Below, piece by piece: positions 25,356 to 34,636 of a DNA stretch of 37,925 nucleotides. The stretch is taken from assembly GCF_013389365.1 (NCBI RefSeq), contig NZ_JACADJ010000036.1, positions 1 to 37,925 of the forward strand, in the 5' to 3' direction. The position numbers and the translations under genes were made by a program. This stretch comes from Desulfobacter latus (GTDB taxonomy: Bacteria > Desulfobacterota > Desulfobacteria > Desulfobacterales > Desulfobacteraceae). Below the pieces are notes generated by a model that was not told where the DNA came from, made no database searches, and saw nothing but the letters and a program-made list of their open reading frames with translations. Positions within the stretch are counted from its first letter, which is position 1, and each line of letters begins with the position of its first letter.

Positions 25356-26813
25356 TTGAAACAATTCATCCAGTTCATAAAAACACTTTTTACCGAAAAA
25401 TCCCAAAGCCAAGATACCGGCACCATAATTCCGGAACCCCGGATGCCTGAACCGGCCACCGAGGCCCCTGACAGGAAAGCCGGAACGGTTAAAAAACCCC
25501 GTCCAAAACCCAGAAAACCGCGCTGGACCATAGAAAAGTTCCAGGTCGAACCCCGGGAAGGAAAAACCCGGTTCCATGACTTTAAGCTGACCACGGGGAT
25601 GATGCATGCCATCTGTGACCTTGATTTTAAATACTGCACAGATATCCAGGCCCGGGTTCTCCCCCACACCCTTGACGGCCGGGATGCCACGGCCAAGGCC
25701 CAGACCGGCACAGGCAAAAGCGCCACCTTTATAATTACCTTGATTGATCGGTTTGTCCGCACATCCGTCAAGCGGAAAAAAAAATATCCCCGGGCCCTGA
25801 TCCTTGCCCCCACAAGGGAACTGGTTTACCAGATTGAAAAGGACTTCAAGGGCCTTGCCAAATATTCCCCTCTTCGGATTGTCCCGGTTTTCGGCGGCAC
25901 GGATTATCACAAACAGCAAAGCCTTCTCATGGACAAACCCGTGGACGTCATCGCCGCAACCCCGGGACGTCTTCTGGACTTTATCTCCAAAAAACTGATT
26001 GATCTGTCCCGGGTGGAAATTGTTGTCATTGACGAGGCGGACCGAATGCTGGACATGGGATTTATCCCGGATGTCCGCCGCCTGATTTACATGACCCCCC
26101 ACAAGGACAAACGCCAGACCCTGTTTTTTTCTGCCACCCTCACAGACGATGTGCTCCGCCTGGCCGAATCCTGGACCCGGGATGCCGTGCGCATTGAAAT
26201 TGACCCGGAACAGGCGGCGGCGGAAAGCATCACCCAGATTGTTTACCTGACCACGGAAGCAGATAAGTTTAAAAATGTCTGTAACCTTTTAATCAGTGAA
26301 AAACTTGAGCGGGTTATCATCTTTGTCAACCGCAAGGATACGGCCCGGTATCTGTCGGAAAAATTATCCGGATACGGCCTGAACGCAGGGGTCCTGTCCG
26401 GAGACGTCGCCCAGGACAAACGGTTCAAGGTACTCAACAAATTTAAAACCGGCAATCTCAACGTCCTGGTGGCAACGGATGTGGCGGCCAGAGGGCTTCA
26501 CATTGAAAACATCAGCCATGTGATCAACTATGATCTGCCCATCGAACCCGAGCACTACATCCATCGCATCGGACGCACCGGCCGGGCCGGCGCCACCGGC
26601 ACCTCAATAAGTTTTGCCGATGAAATGAGTTCGTTTCAAATCCCGAAAATTGAAGCGGTCCTTGGCCACAAGATCAGCTGCGAATACCCCACAGCGGCCC
26701 TGGAGGCGGATCTGCCGGCACCGGCCCCACGTCCTTTAAAAAAAACGGCTAAACGGAATCAAACAAAAGGTGCGAATAAAGTCAAAAAGCCTTACACTCG
26801 ATCATTAAATTAG
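25356..26813 (+). CDS. DEAD-box RNA helicase (RhlB/RhlE-like)
   Basis: About 485 residues. After a basic, proline-rich N-terminal extension (1-60) come the helicase motifs: Q motif TDIQARVLP, motif I AQTGTGKS, Ia PTREL, Ib TPGRL, II DEAD, III SAT, VI HRIGRTGR. The C-terminus is lysine-rich, as in RNA-binding tails. It unwinds RNA duplexes with ATP. The start must be TTG 25356 (or ATT/ATC just before), since a stop lies at 25347-25349 in the same frame. The stop codon TAG 26811 lies inside a dispersed repeat, so the last two residues come from that repeat and the original tail may be altered. Confidence 0.9.
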   Translation: MKQFIQFIKTLFTEKSQSQDTGTIIPEPRMPEPATEAPDRKAGTVKKPRPKPRKPRWTIEKFQVEPREGKTRFHDFKLTTGMMHAICDLDFKYCTDIQARVLPHTLDGRDATAKAQTGTGKSATFIITLIDRFVRTSVKRKKKYPRALILAPTRELVYQIEKDFKGLAKYSPLRIVPVFGGTDYHKQQSLLMDKPVDVIAATPGRLLDFISKKLIDLSRVEIVVIDEADRMLDMGFIPDVRRLIYMTPHKDKRQTLFFSATLTDDVLRLAESWTRDAVRIEIDPEQAAAESITQIVYLTTEADKFKNVCNLLISEKLERVIIFVNRKDTARYLSEKLSGYGLNAGVLSGDVAQDKRFKVLNKFKTGNLNVLVATDVAARGLHIENISHVINYDLPIEPEHYIHRIGRTGRAGATGTSISFADEMSSFQIPKIEAVLGHKISCEYPTAALEADLPAPAPRPLKKTAKRNQTKGANKVKKPYTRSLN

Positions 26814-26880
26814 CGCCCTTTGGGCGGGCTGTTAGGTGGTGGGTGCTGGGTACTGGGTGCTGGGAAATGGAAATTTCTAT
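26806..26880 (-). repeat. Dispersed heptamer repeat, copy 2 (inverted)
   Basis: Begins TAAATTAGCGCCCTTTG, containing the helicase stop. It continues through GCGGGCTGTTAGGTG and four 7-bp TGCTGGG-type units (about 26836-26864), and ends AAATGGAAATTTC. It is the reverse complement of the copy at 37061-37121, which has only two heptamers. Varying heptamer number between copies suggests slippage. Confidence 0.78.
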
Positions 26881-26953
26881 AATCTTTATTTGCTGCCTGC
26901 TTTTTCTTACTGGTACTCGTGAACGTGAACGAACACGGAATAAAGATTATTTT

Positions 26954-27085
26954 GGCCTTGATCATTGTTTCGTCCAATGCGTGGAAGGTAGGTTGGGTTG
27001 AGGAACGAAACCCAACAAATACAAAATGTTGGGTTTCACTTCGTTCAAACCAACCTACACGGTGGTCCCAATGATGAGCAAGGCC
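26954..27085. repeat. Palindromic MITE-like repeat
   Basis: Core arms: 26988-27017 (GTAGGTTGGGTTG ... CCCAACA) against 27027-27058 (TGTTGGGTTTC ... CCAACCTAC), almost fully complementary. An outer pair GGCCTTG (26954-26960) and CAAGGCC (27079-27085) encloses them. No ORF. This GTTGGGTTTC type of palindrome is a common dispersed element. One arm recurs at 37122-37160. Confidence 0.65.
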
Positions 27086-27108
27086 ATTATTTTTGTCGGA
27101 CCCCGCCC

Positions 27109-30100
27109 TTATTTAATATTGTCCAAAATATAAATGACCTCCTTAATACTGATGATGCCGTCATTATCTGCATCTGCAGACAGCAGTATATCTTGATCTA
27201 CACTCATTGCCGTAAGAATCTTAAGGATAAGCACAGGATCATTCAGGTTCAGCAGCATATCTGCGTTAACGTCACCTTTTTTAAACAGGGGCACGGATTC
27301 AGGGTCATTGGGATCTGATTCATCTGTATCAATACGCCCGTTTCCATTAAAATCCTCAAAACCGTCTTTAAATCCATCTCCATCCGTATCGGCTTTCAAA
27401 GGATCTGTGGTGGTGGATGGATCAAGGTCCGGCTGGAAAACCGACGGGTCAGTATCCTCTGTAATATCTCCAAGGGTATAGCCAAGTTCTGTTCCATCCT
27501 GGAGTTTGTCCCCGTCTGTATCAGGGTTAAGCGGGTCTGTTAACAGCAGGAACTCAGAAAGGTCGGATACACCGTCGTTATCATAATCAAGTGTGCCGTC
27601 CTTTTCAAGACCGCCGAAATGCAGCAGTTCCCAGTCATCATCAATGGTGTCTGCATCGGTGTCCAGATCTCCGGGGCTCTGTATGATGCCAATGATATAG
27701 TGATATGCCGAACGGTTGCCGTATTTTTTTTTTGTGCCTGCCACAGTGATGCAGGTTACCCCCTGGGAAAGAACTTCCAGGCGAAGCTCCTTATTTCCTG
27801 ATACATCTCCCTGGTTCACTGAAATGATGGAAGAATCCGACACGGTTATATCGGTTATGGTTTCAAGGCCTTTTTCAGCCATTAACATTGCAAGATCCAC
27901 CTGGTAGATACGGTTACCTGTTTTAAGGGTGGTAAGCGGTGTCAGCGTGATCTTTGCCGGAACTTTGGCAAACACAAGAATTCCGGTCTCTTTTGTCTTT
28001 ACAGTATAGTTGGAAACAGGATCAATACGCATCACGGTGCGGTTGTACACAGGGTCAAACGTCTCACCTGTGGTGAGGTTCGTCCAAACCGAGGTGCTGT
28101 AATTAAAAACATAAGGATCAATCATCTCATATTCATTCACATAAGGCTGTATCGTGATGGGAGATAAGAATTTTGATCCGCCCGAATATAGATAGATCAG
28201 GCCGTCGGAAACAATTTTCCTGCCCATGATGCTTACCGGTATCTGCTCCAAGGATATATCACCTGCAACAAGATAGCTGTCCTCAGCCATTGCTGCTGAC
28301 GGCACGGTAACATCAAACCGTTCAAGGGATATGCTTGTCTCTTCCGCCCCTGCATCCACCCGCCTGGTTTTACCGTCCGTCACAAATACGGCGTATTTTT
28401 TATAAACGGTTTTGCTTCCATCTGAAATATTAACTTCAACACGGTTCATACCGGTTTTTGATGTATCAATGTCAAGCCGGCCTTTGGCACTTTCCTCAAC
28501 ATTGTTACTGTTGAGCTTCCACGCAAAGGAAAGTTCATTTCCATTGATATCAAAAGAGTTTGACAGATCCAACGTGACTTCGGCATTCAGTTTCACCATG
28601 GTGATCTCATCAAGGTTGGCAACCACCACAGGCATATAATCAATCTGTTCAAAGGATGTCAGATCAATCCCGGCCCAGTCAACCATGGTGGGATCCATGT
28701 CTGCCATATATTCAAGATAGTTAAGATAGCCGTCATTATCATTATCCGCCATGATGTCCACTATCCCATAGTAGTTCTCCCAGTCGTCGGCAATGAAATT
28801 TTCATTGGTGTCGTCATTGTTTAAAGGATGCGGATCCACAGAATCGGAAAGCCTGTCACTGTCACTGTCCGCAATACAGGGATCCGTGTGCATGGCAAGC
28901 TCACGGGTGTTATCCCATCCATCCCCATCATAGTCGTCTGTTCCTGCCTGCCCTATGGTGTCAAACTGCTTTATTTCCCACATATCCGGCAGGCCGTCGC
29001 TGTCCGTATCATCCTGTGAATACAATTGTATCCGGTCTCTAAAAACCTCTGATGCGTTATTTGCAACCGTGTGGCTTGTAATTGATATTTGCAGCTGGGT
29101 GCCGAGATACGCTTTATCCACCACAATGGCAGGTTCGGTGATGACCATGCCGGTAAACACAGGTTCCATCCCCTTATAAAGATCAACCGTATAGAATCCG
29201 GCATTTTCTGCCGCAGACCAGCTTACAACGGCATTGTCCTCATTAATTTGGACATTAATGCCATCAACCGCTGCCGGTATCACATCAGACGCTACATGAC
29301 TCACTGTAAAGGAAATCGTTCCGGCATCACCGCTGTTGCCCTCCTCATCATATCCATTGATCCATGCGGTATATTCCCCTTCCATCAGGTCTGTTACCTT
29401 GAAGCCCGCACCTGCTATCTTCTCATGCACAATCTCCTGTTCCCGGGTCATGATGCTGACCTCATATCCAGAAACACCGGGATCTCCCGGCCAGGAGAGC
29501 AGCACATAATCCGACGTTGAAACCGCCTTGATATCCGACGGCACGGGAATGGATTTCACAAGATGTACAACCGCCGTGCTGATAACCTTTTGAACAGGAT
29601 TCACTGGATCCTTAAAATTCAGCATCACCCTGTAATCCCCGGTTGAAATATGCGTGATGGTGCCGATCTCAGCACTCATATCCCCGCCTTGGGTGTTCTC
29701 ATTTTTTTCAAGGATATGAACAATATTCTCATTTTCATCAATCAGGGAAAGGGTATATTCCATCTGTTCCCCATCTGCATCAGTAAGGGAGAACAATACA
29801 TTGTCTCCATCAACTTCAAGTGTGGCGTCCGGCTGGGGATTACCGCCGAATATTCTGATCTCCTCATTGCCGGTCGGAACATAGGATATCTCATACGCTC
29901 CCTCAGGCGGGCTGAACACAGTGATCTCTGTAAATTTTCCACCAACTTTTTCAACATCAATCACCCCTGTATCAGCTGAATCCTGGTTAATCACGGTGCC
30001 GTCCGGCAGGGTCAGGGTCATTGTATTATCTGCTGAGATCAGATCAACAATAATAAATGGTTCATTTTTACCCACATTAAAGGTTTTAAATTCAAAGGCG

Positions 30101-33100
30101 CCAAGTGTTGTCCTGGACAAGGCTGTTCGCTCATCGGCGTCATATATGGATTGTGTACCGGTATAGTTAACGCTTTTTATTTTCAAATTAACGGCAAACG
30201 GCACCCGGTCACCGTCTTTGTCCTCAAGATTGTCAAAGGGAATAAATAATGTAACACCGTCTGTTCCAATCTTCTCTGCTGTCGCGTACATGCCGAAATG
30301 TTTTCCAAGATTTGCCTCTTTATCCGAGAACCATTCTTTATATTCCTGGGTTACCTGAAAATAGCCAAGGGAAACACAGACATTGCCCAACACCTTGCCG
30401 TTCTTAAAGCTTTCCGGGATAAAGAACCAGTCCTTGTCAATTTTAGGCAGCCGTAACTCTTCTTTTCCCACGGCTTTAAGTGAAACCTGGTAATCATCAT
30501 TGACGCAACTCTCAGTCCCAAATATCTGAAATCCAACGGCGCCCTTGATCAGATTCTCAAACTTTGCGCCAAACAGAGAGTAAACTTTTTTTGTTTTATC
30601 TTCCTTCAGGGTCATCCCCGCCTGTATTCCCATGCCAAACCCATGAAATACGGTTTTTTCATCTTTTGGTTTCAAATCAAAGGTACTGCCGTCACAATTT
30701 TCAATATCAGGACTTTTAACAGGCATATCATGGCGTATACTGCCTAAAAGAAGGCAGCCAAGATCGTCAGACCCTGCCCAGTCAATATACAAAGAGGTAT
30801 TCAGAACAGGGGTATGCAGATAGGTCAACCCCAATCCAAAGCTGTCCATACCTGTATCTGCGGTAATATCGGCGCCGCCCTCAAACAGGAAGATGTTCCT
30901 GTAAAGTTTATAAAGCTTGAAATCGCCGGTCAGACTCCAGTAGGATGACCCGTACTTGCTGTAATTATACTCGCCGCCAATGCCGGTGAGGGAAAACACC
31001 CCCGCTTTTGGAAAATTGATAAAATTTTGTGCAGCAAGACTTGCATGCAGCAGATTCTGCTTATCCGGTCCGTCTAAACTGAAACTATCCCAATCAAAAG
31101 CAAGATCAAGCCCTGCGGAAAGTTTCAGATCGGAGTTAAGATTATAACCGGGCGCACTGCGTCTTCTCAATGTGCCGTTGCCGCCAAGTGTTATAAGGAA
31201 CTGGTCCAATTCGTCGGGATAATCATCGTTATATACATACAATCCATCGCTACGCGCCTCCCGGAAGACCATAGTGATATAGGTGGACAAGTCCTCAAGC
31301 ACCCATGTCTTTGTCAGGTTAAGATTGGGGATTTTAATTTCCGCCCCGGCTTCACCGGATACCAGTTTAAACCCGTTTCTGCGGCTGTGGGTTATTTTCA
31401 GTTTTGAAACCTTGCTGCCAAGGGTGGCACTTTGATTCGAGTTTGTTTTTTGAAAATTTTCCAGTTTTGATTTCAGGAAAAAACCTGCTTCATCAAATAT
31501 GATGGAAGACTCTTTGCCGCCGTCATCTCCAAGAAAAGATTCAATACGGGCTTTTTTTGCAACAATGGAAAAAGGGCCGATGTCAGGTTTATAATCCGTA
31601 ACTGTTCCAGTCAGTTTGGTCCCATCCAGCACATACTCAATCTCTGGAATTTCTACTTTCGAAATCAATGCGGTTGTTAATGGTGCATTTGCTAGAAATG
31701 ACGGCCCTGCCATATAGCTTTTTTTCTGATAAATTTTTCCATCCTCAGTATCAAGATACAGCCGTCTGAAAAACGGGAAGGTAAGACCGGAAGGAGAAAA
31801 AGGTTCACCGCCGCCAAGGAGAAGATGGTTCCCGGTTAAAGGCACATCAAAATTTGAAGTATTTCCAATAAGATCAAACAGCGATTCCAGAACGTTTCTC
31901 ATCATATCCGGGCTGAAGCGCCACTGCTTCTCTTCAGATGATGCGGCATTGTAATCATCGGTGTAGGACGCAACAAATGCATCAACAGCGGATTGCACAA
32001 GAGATATTGTGTTTTGATCCACCTCATTTAACAGGTTCTGCTCCGTGACCTTGCCGTTTTTCAAACAGAAAGATCCTTGGGATACGGGTGTATACCGGCC
32101 ATCTCCTGAATTGTAGTATAGTGTATTACCACTCCCGCTGATGGTGATATTTGCTTTGTCCTTTTCATAAATGGATGCAAGCGTGGAGCTGTTTTTAAAT
32201 TGCGTATCATCACCAAAATCTATTCTGGCAATGGTTTCCCCGTCCTTTTTTATGTACATACAATCATCAGGTTCAATATGAAACGTTTTGATCCTGTGAT
32301 CTTCAAACACCACAGTGGATTTGCCGAACTCAATATCCACTCCTGCAAGGGTAGCCGTTTTAACCACACCAGAACGAACATTTTGAAATCGGCTGATGGA
32401 TTCAATACCGCTTTCCTCAAATTTTTCAAATTCCTCAACTTCCTTAACTACCTTCAATGTACCGCCATTCACAGCCAGGTCAAGGATCGGTGTTTTACTG
32501 AAGTCCTGGGTATCAATCAGCCATGATTTACCATCTTCCGAAATCAGCAGCGCTTTTCGAGTGGCGGCAATAAACCGTTTGCCGATACGGACAATATCAA
32601 CGATATCATCTGTGGTGTTTACCACTGACGTTTGAAACTGCCCTCCCAAAGTTCCCTCATAAATGGTTCCACCTGTTCCGCCGGCAACAATACGATCTGC
32701 TTTAACGGAAACGGCAGTAAGTGGGGTGTTGCTGATTTTCTGAACGGCCCAATCAATACCGTTAGCGGACGACAGAAGTTCTCCACTGCCGGTTACCGCA
32801 AGATATCTTTCTGCGGATACATCATATATAATCTGATTTATATCTGATTGCGTACCGCTGACAAGCTCATCAAGTGTCTGCTCTAAGCAGTTATATAATA
32901 AAAGCGTGCCATTGCTGCCGGCAATGATAAAGTTCGCTGAAGCGTCTGTGGCAACTGATAGAAAATCCGGAGTCTTATCCGGGGCCTGGGGATATACCGG
33001 GCCCGCGACACCGCCGGACCAGAAAATAGAGCCGCTACTGCCTACAAAAACAGCCCCGTATAAAGATGCGGCAATATCGTTGTATGTCTCGTCGGTACCC

Positions 33101-33954
33101 CCCCCGTTCAGAAAGTAAGAATCCGCGTACATAAACTTGTCGTACTCCACGTGCATATACGATCCTTGATTTGAAAGGACATAGTATCGCCCGTTATCGT
33201 ATTCAAGCTTGCTGGCAACAAGGTCGTCGTCGGGATATGAAATGCTGATTGATTTTTTAGCGAGTATTGTGTTGTTATCCTGGTCTGTGACTGTCAACGT
33301 TGCAGTGTATTCGCCTTCTGAGTTGTATCTATGGGTCGGGTTCTCATCTGTGCTGCTTGTGTTGTCGCCAAAATCCCAGACGTAGCTGAAAGGCGCTTCT
33401 CCCCCTTTAAAAGATGCTGAGAAATGCACAGTTAAAAACTCTGCCTGTTCGTTTCTGTAAGTAACTTTCAAATCACTCAAATCATCTGGTCCTGATGGTG
33501 CTGAACGACCACAACGAACACACCGAACATAGTAGCTATCGGCCTTATGGCCGTAGTACACATAGCCATCGTTAAAGCTCACACCCCACGCGTCGCTGGA
33601 ATAACGAGCGTACGAACTACCCGACCAGTAATAGGACGAGTGACACCCTGTAAAATAATCCGTATCAATGGCAGGATCATATCTTGAATCATCCACGAGG
33701 GTTTCAAGCTCCCGAATATTGGGCAGTCTCCAGTCATCATACCCGGCAAGTGAGAGGTTTTCACAATATCCAAGGGCATCTACCCAGTTACGATATTGAT
33801 CGTCATCCTGCTGCTGCCACATCAGTGCCGTTTCAGAGTCACTCACTGTTCCGTCAGTGTTGTCAATATAAGACCCGCCGGCAAAAAGTATTGGCGTGTT
33901 GAGAGTTAAAAAAAACAAGAGCCATACCGCAAAAATAAACCCTTTTCTTTCCAT
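27109..33954 (-). CDS. Giant secreted protein: DUF1566, PKD, calcium-binding repeats and dockerin
   Basis: 2281 residues with a signal peptide (1-25). A DUF1566 (Lcl_C, C-type-lectin-like) domain at about 30-148 ends in a variable segment. A PKD domain follows (about 160-245, YVWDFGDN ... YNSEGEYTATLTV), then a propeller-like region with SSGSIFWSGG-type repeats (about 290-530), a long unassigned middle, fibronectin-like segments (about 1480-1680), and two blocks of thrombospondin-3-like calcium loops (DSDGLPD, DYDGDGWDN, DTDGDGFKDG). The last 55 residues look like a type I dockerin with two calcium loops (GDVNADMLLNLND; ADADNDGIISIKE). It is probably a cell-surface adhesin or recognition protein. 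No cohesin partner is visible here. The ribosome binding site AAGGAA is 5 nt from ATG. Confidence 0.85.
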   Translation of the reverse strand: MERKGFIFAVWLLFFLTLNTPILFAGGSYIDNTDGTVSDSETALMWQQQDDDQYRNWVDALGYCENLSLAGYDDWRLPNIRELETLVDDSRYDPAIDTDYFTGCHSSYYWSGSSYARYSSDAWGVSFNDGYVYYGHKADSYYVRCVRCGRSAPSGPDDLSDLKVTYRNEQAEFLTVHFSASFKGGEAPFSYVWDFGDNTSSTDENPTHRYNSEGEYTATLTVTDQDNNTILAKKSISISYPDDDLVASKLEYDNGRYYVLSNQGSYMHVEYDKFMYADSYFLNGGGTDETYNDIAASLYGAVFVGSSGSIFWSGGVAGPVYPQAPDKTPDFLSVATDASANFIIAGSNGTLLLYNCLEQTLDELVSGTQSDINQIIYDVSAERYLAVTGSGELLSSANGIDWAVQKISNTPLTAVSVKADRIVAGGTGGTIYEGTLGGQFQTSVVNTTDDIVDIVRIGKRFIAATRKALLISEDGKSWLIDTQDFSKTPILDLAVNGGTLKVVKEVEEFEKFEESGIESISRFQNVRSGVVKTATLAGVDIEFGKSTVVFEDHRIKTFHIEPDDCMYIKKDGETIARIDFGDDTQFKNSSTLASIYEKDKANITISGSGNTLYYNSGDGRYTPVSQGSFCLKNGKVTEQNLLNEVDQNTISLVQSAVDAFVASYTDDYNAASSEEKQWRFSPDMMRNVLESLFDLIGNTSNFDVPLTGNHLLLGGGEPFSPSGLTFPFFRRLYLDTEDGKIYQKKSYMAGPSFLANAPLTTALISKVEIPEIEYVLDGTKLTGTVTDYKPDIGPFSIVAKKARIESFLGDDGGKESSIIFDEAGFFLKSKLENFQKTNSNQSATLGSKVSKLKITHSRRNGFKLVSGEAGAEIKIPNLNLTKTWVLEDLSTYITMVFREARSDGLYVYNDDYPDELDQFLITLGGNGTLRRRSAPGYNLNSDLKLSAGLDLAFDWDSFSLDGPDKQNLLHASLAAQNFINFPKAGVFSLTGIGGEYNYSKYGSSYWSLTGDFKLYKLYRNIFLFEGGADITADTGMDSFGLGLTYLHTPVLNTSLYIDWAGSDDLGCLLLGSIRHDMPVKSPDIENCDGSTFDLKPKDEKTVFHGFGMGIQAGMTLKEDKTKKVYSLFGAKFENLIKGAVGFQIFGTESCVNDDYQVSLKAVGKEELRLPKIDKDWFFIPESFKNGKVLGNVCVSLGYFQVTQEYKEWFSDKEANLGKHFGMYATAEKIGTDGVTLFIPFDNLEDKDGDRVPFAVNLKIKSVNYTGTQSIYDADERTALSRTTLGAFEFKTFNVGKNEPFIIVDLISADNTMTLTLPDGTVINQDSADTGVIDVEKVGGKFTEITVFSPPEGAYEISYVPTGNEEIRIFGGNPQPDATLEVDGDNVLFSLTDADGEQMEYTLSLIDENENIVHILEKNENTQGGDMSAEIGTITHISTGDYRVMLNFKDPVNPVQKVISTAVVHLVKSIPVPSDIKAVSTSDYVLLSWPGDPGVSGYEVSIMTREQEIVHEKIAGAGFKVTDLMEGEYTAWINGYDEEGNSGDAGTISFTVSHVASDVIPAAVDGINVQINEDNAVVSWSAAENAGFYTVDLYKGMEPVFTGMVITEPAIVVDKAYLGTQLQISITSHTVANNASEVFRDRIQLYSQDDTDSDGLPDMWEIKQFDTIGQAGTDDYDGDGWDNTRELAMHTDPCIADSDSDRLSDSVDPHPLNNDDTNENFIADDWENYYGIVDIMADNDNDGYLNYLEYMADMDPTMVDWAGIDLTSFEQIDYMPVVVANLDEITMVKLNAEVTLDLSNSFDINGNELSFAWKLNSNNVEESAKGRLDIDTSKTGMNRVEVNISDGSKTVYKKYAVFVTDGKTRRVDAGAEETSISLERFDVTVPSAAMAEDSYLVAGDISLEQIPVSIMGRKIVSDGLIYLYSGGSKFLSPITIQPYVNEYEMIDPYVFNYSTSVWTNLTTGETFDPVYNRTVMRIDPVSNYTVKTKETGILVFAKVPAKITLTPLTTLKTGNRIYQVDLAMLMAEKGLETITDITVSDSSIISVNQGDVSGNKELRLEVLSQGVTCITVAGTKKKYGNRSAYHYIIGIIQSPGDLDTDADTIDDDWELLHFGGLEKDGTLDYDNDGVSDLSEFLLLTDPLNPDTDGDKLQDGTELGYTLGDITEDTDPSVFQPDLDPSTTTDPLKADTDGDGFKDGFEDFNGNGRIDTDESDPNDPESVPLFKKGDVNADMLLNLNDPVLILKILTAMSVDQDILLSADADNDGIISIKEVIYILDNIK
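33513..33685 (-). other. Variable region 1 (probable DGR target) in the giant protein
   Basis: This block encodes residues about 90-147 and aligns without gaps to 36427-36599. Hand comparison finds 26 differing bases of 173. Sixteen codons change the amino acid and none of those sixteen changes its third base (for example AGC/TAC, GGC/TAC, CAT/GCT, GAT/CAT, TCG/ATG). Homology ends sharply at both edges. The scaffold YYWSG, SSDAW, GYVY, YVRCVR is constant. This is the footprint of adenine-directed mutagenic retrohoming. Confidence 0.7.
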
Positions 33955-33969
33955 GGTTTTTCCTTGTCA

Positions 33970-34078
33970 ATTATAGTTCCGGTCATATGACTTCAAACCA
34001 AAAAACGACCCTAACCTATTGTAAATATTGAGATCAGCACCTCAAAAAAATATCAAGTCATATGACCGGAACTATAAT
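33970..34078. repeat. 109-bp element with perfect 24-bp terminal inverted repeats
   Basis: The left arm 33970-33993 (starts ATTATAGTTCC, contains GGTCATATGACTT) is the exact reverse complement of the right arm 34055-34078, around a 61-bp AT-rich loop. Each arm also contains the palindrome GTCATATGAC. It begins 16 bp upstream of the giant gene's start codon, so in that mRNA it would form a long hairpin in the leader. It may be a MITE or a regulatory cruciform. Confidence 0.8.
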
Positions 34079-34636
34079 ATTGAAAAACGGCAATTCAAGC
34101 TGCACCGCATGTATTGTTTTCATGCGCAGCCTGGATACAGCATCCCTGGAACGAATCAATGCAGTTAACCGCCGAGACATGCGGCCATCGGCTTTTTTTG
34201 TTTCCATGACCAGTGCAACATGAAACCCCTGGATATTTGCCATAAGGAATTGGATACCACATATAGTATTTTTGTGTGCCATTTATCCACAACATACAGG
34301 CACTTTAGACGTAAAAAGTGCTTATAGCAAATATCCAGTGAAACCCTTCAGACCTTGCTTTATCAATATATTTGACAAGAATACGTCTGTGAAAACCACA
34401 TCCTTTTTTAAACCCGTGAAGCCCTGTAAAAAGTTTTAAACCACCTTTCCCGTGCCGCATATCCGGATCAGGCGCCCAGAAATTATATGAGCTTCTGAAT
34501 CCTGATTTTCCTGAAATATATCTTAGAACCCCCATGTCCTATCGGACACAACCAAGCATGAAACACTTGCAAAATTTGAAAAATGGTCATAACTATCCAA
34601 ATTTTTAACCATCAAATTAAATTGAAAGGGATAGTC
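34079..34636. other. Region left of the IS110 gene with possible degraded coding remnants
   Basis: No intact gene is recognised. On the minus strand, 34305-34535 (76 codons, MGVLRYISGKSGF start) and 34058-34282 (containing MANIQGFHVALVMETKKAD) read like protein, with basic and aromatic residues, but match no family I know. They may be pieces of one broken gene. TGTCC (34536-34540) pairs with GGACA (34545-34549). AAAATTTG and CAAATTTT flank 34580-34600. The last 100 bp may be the IS110 left end. The border is not determined. Confidence 0.35.

Noticed and set aside
25131-26102. A 323-codon minus-strand ORF opposite the helicase
   Set aside because: It is a shadow of the helicase reading frame; glycine- and phenylalanine-rich with no motif.
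34058-34535. Minus-strand ORFs as intact genes
   Set aside because: Both are short, lack clear ribosome binding sites and match no family I recognise; kept only as possible remnants.
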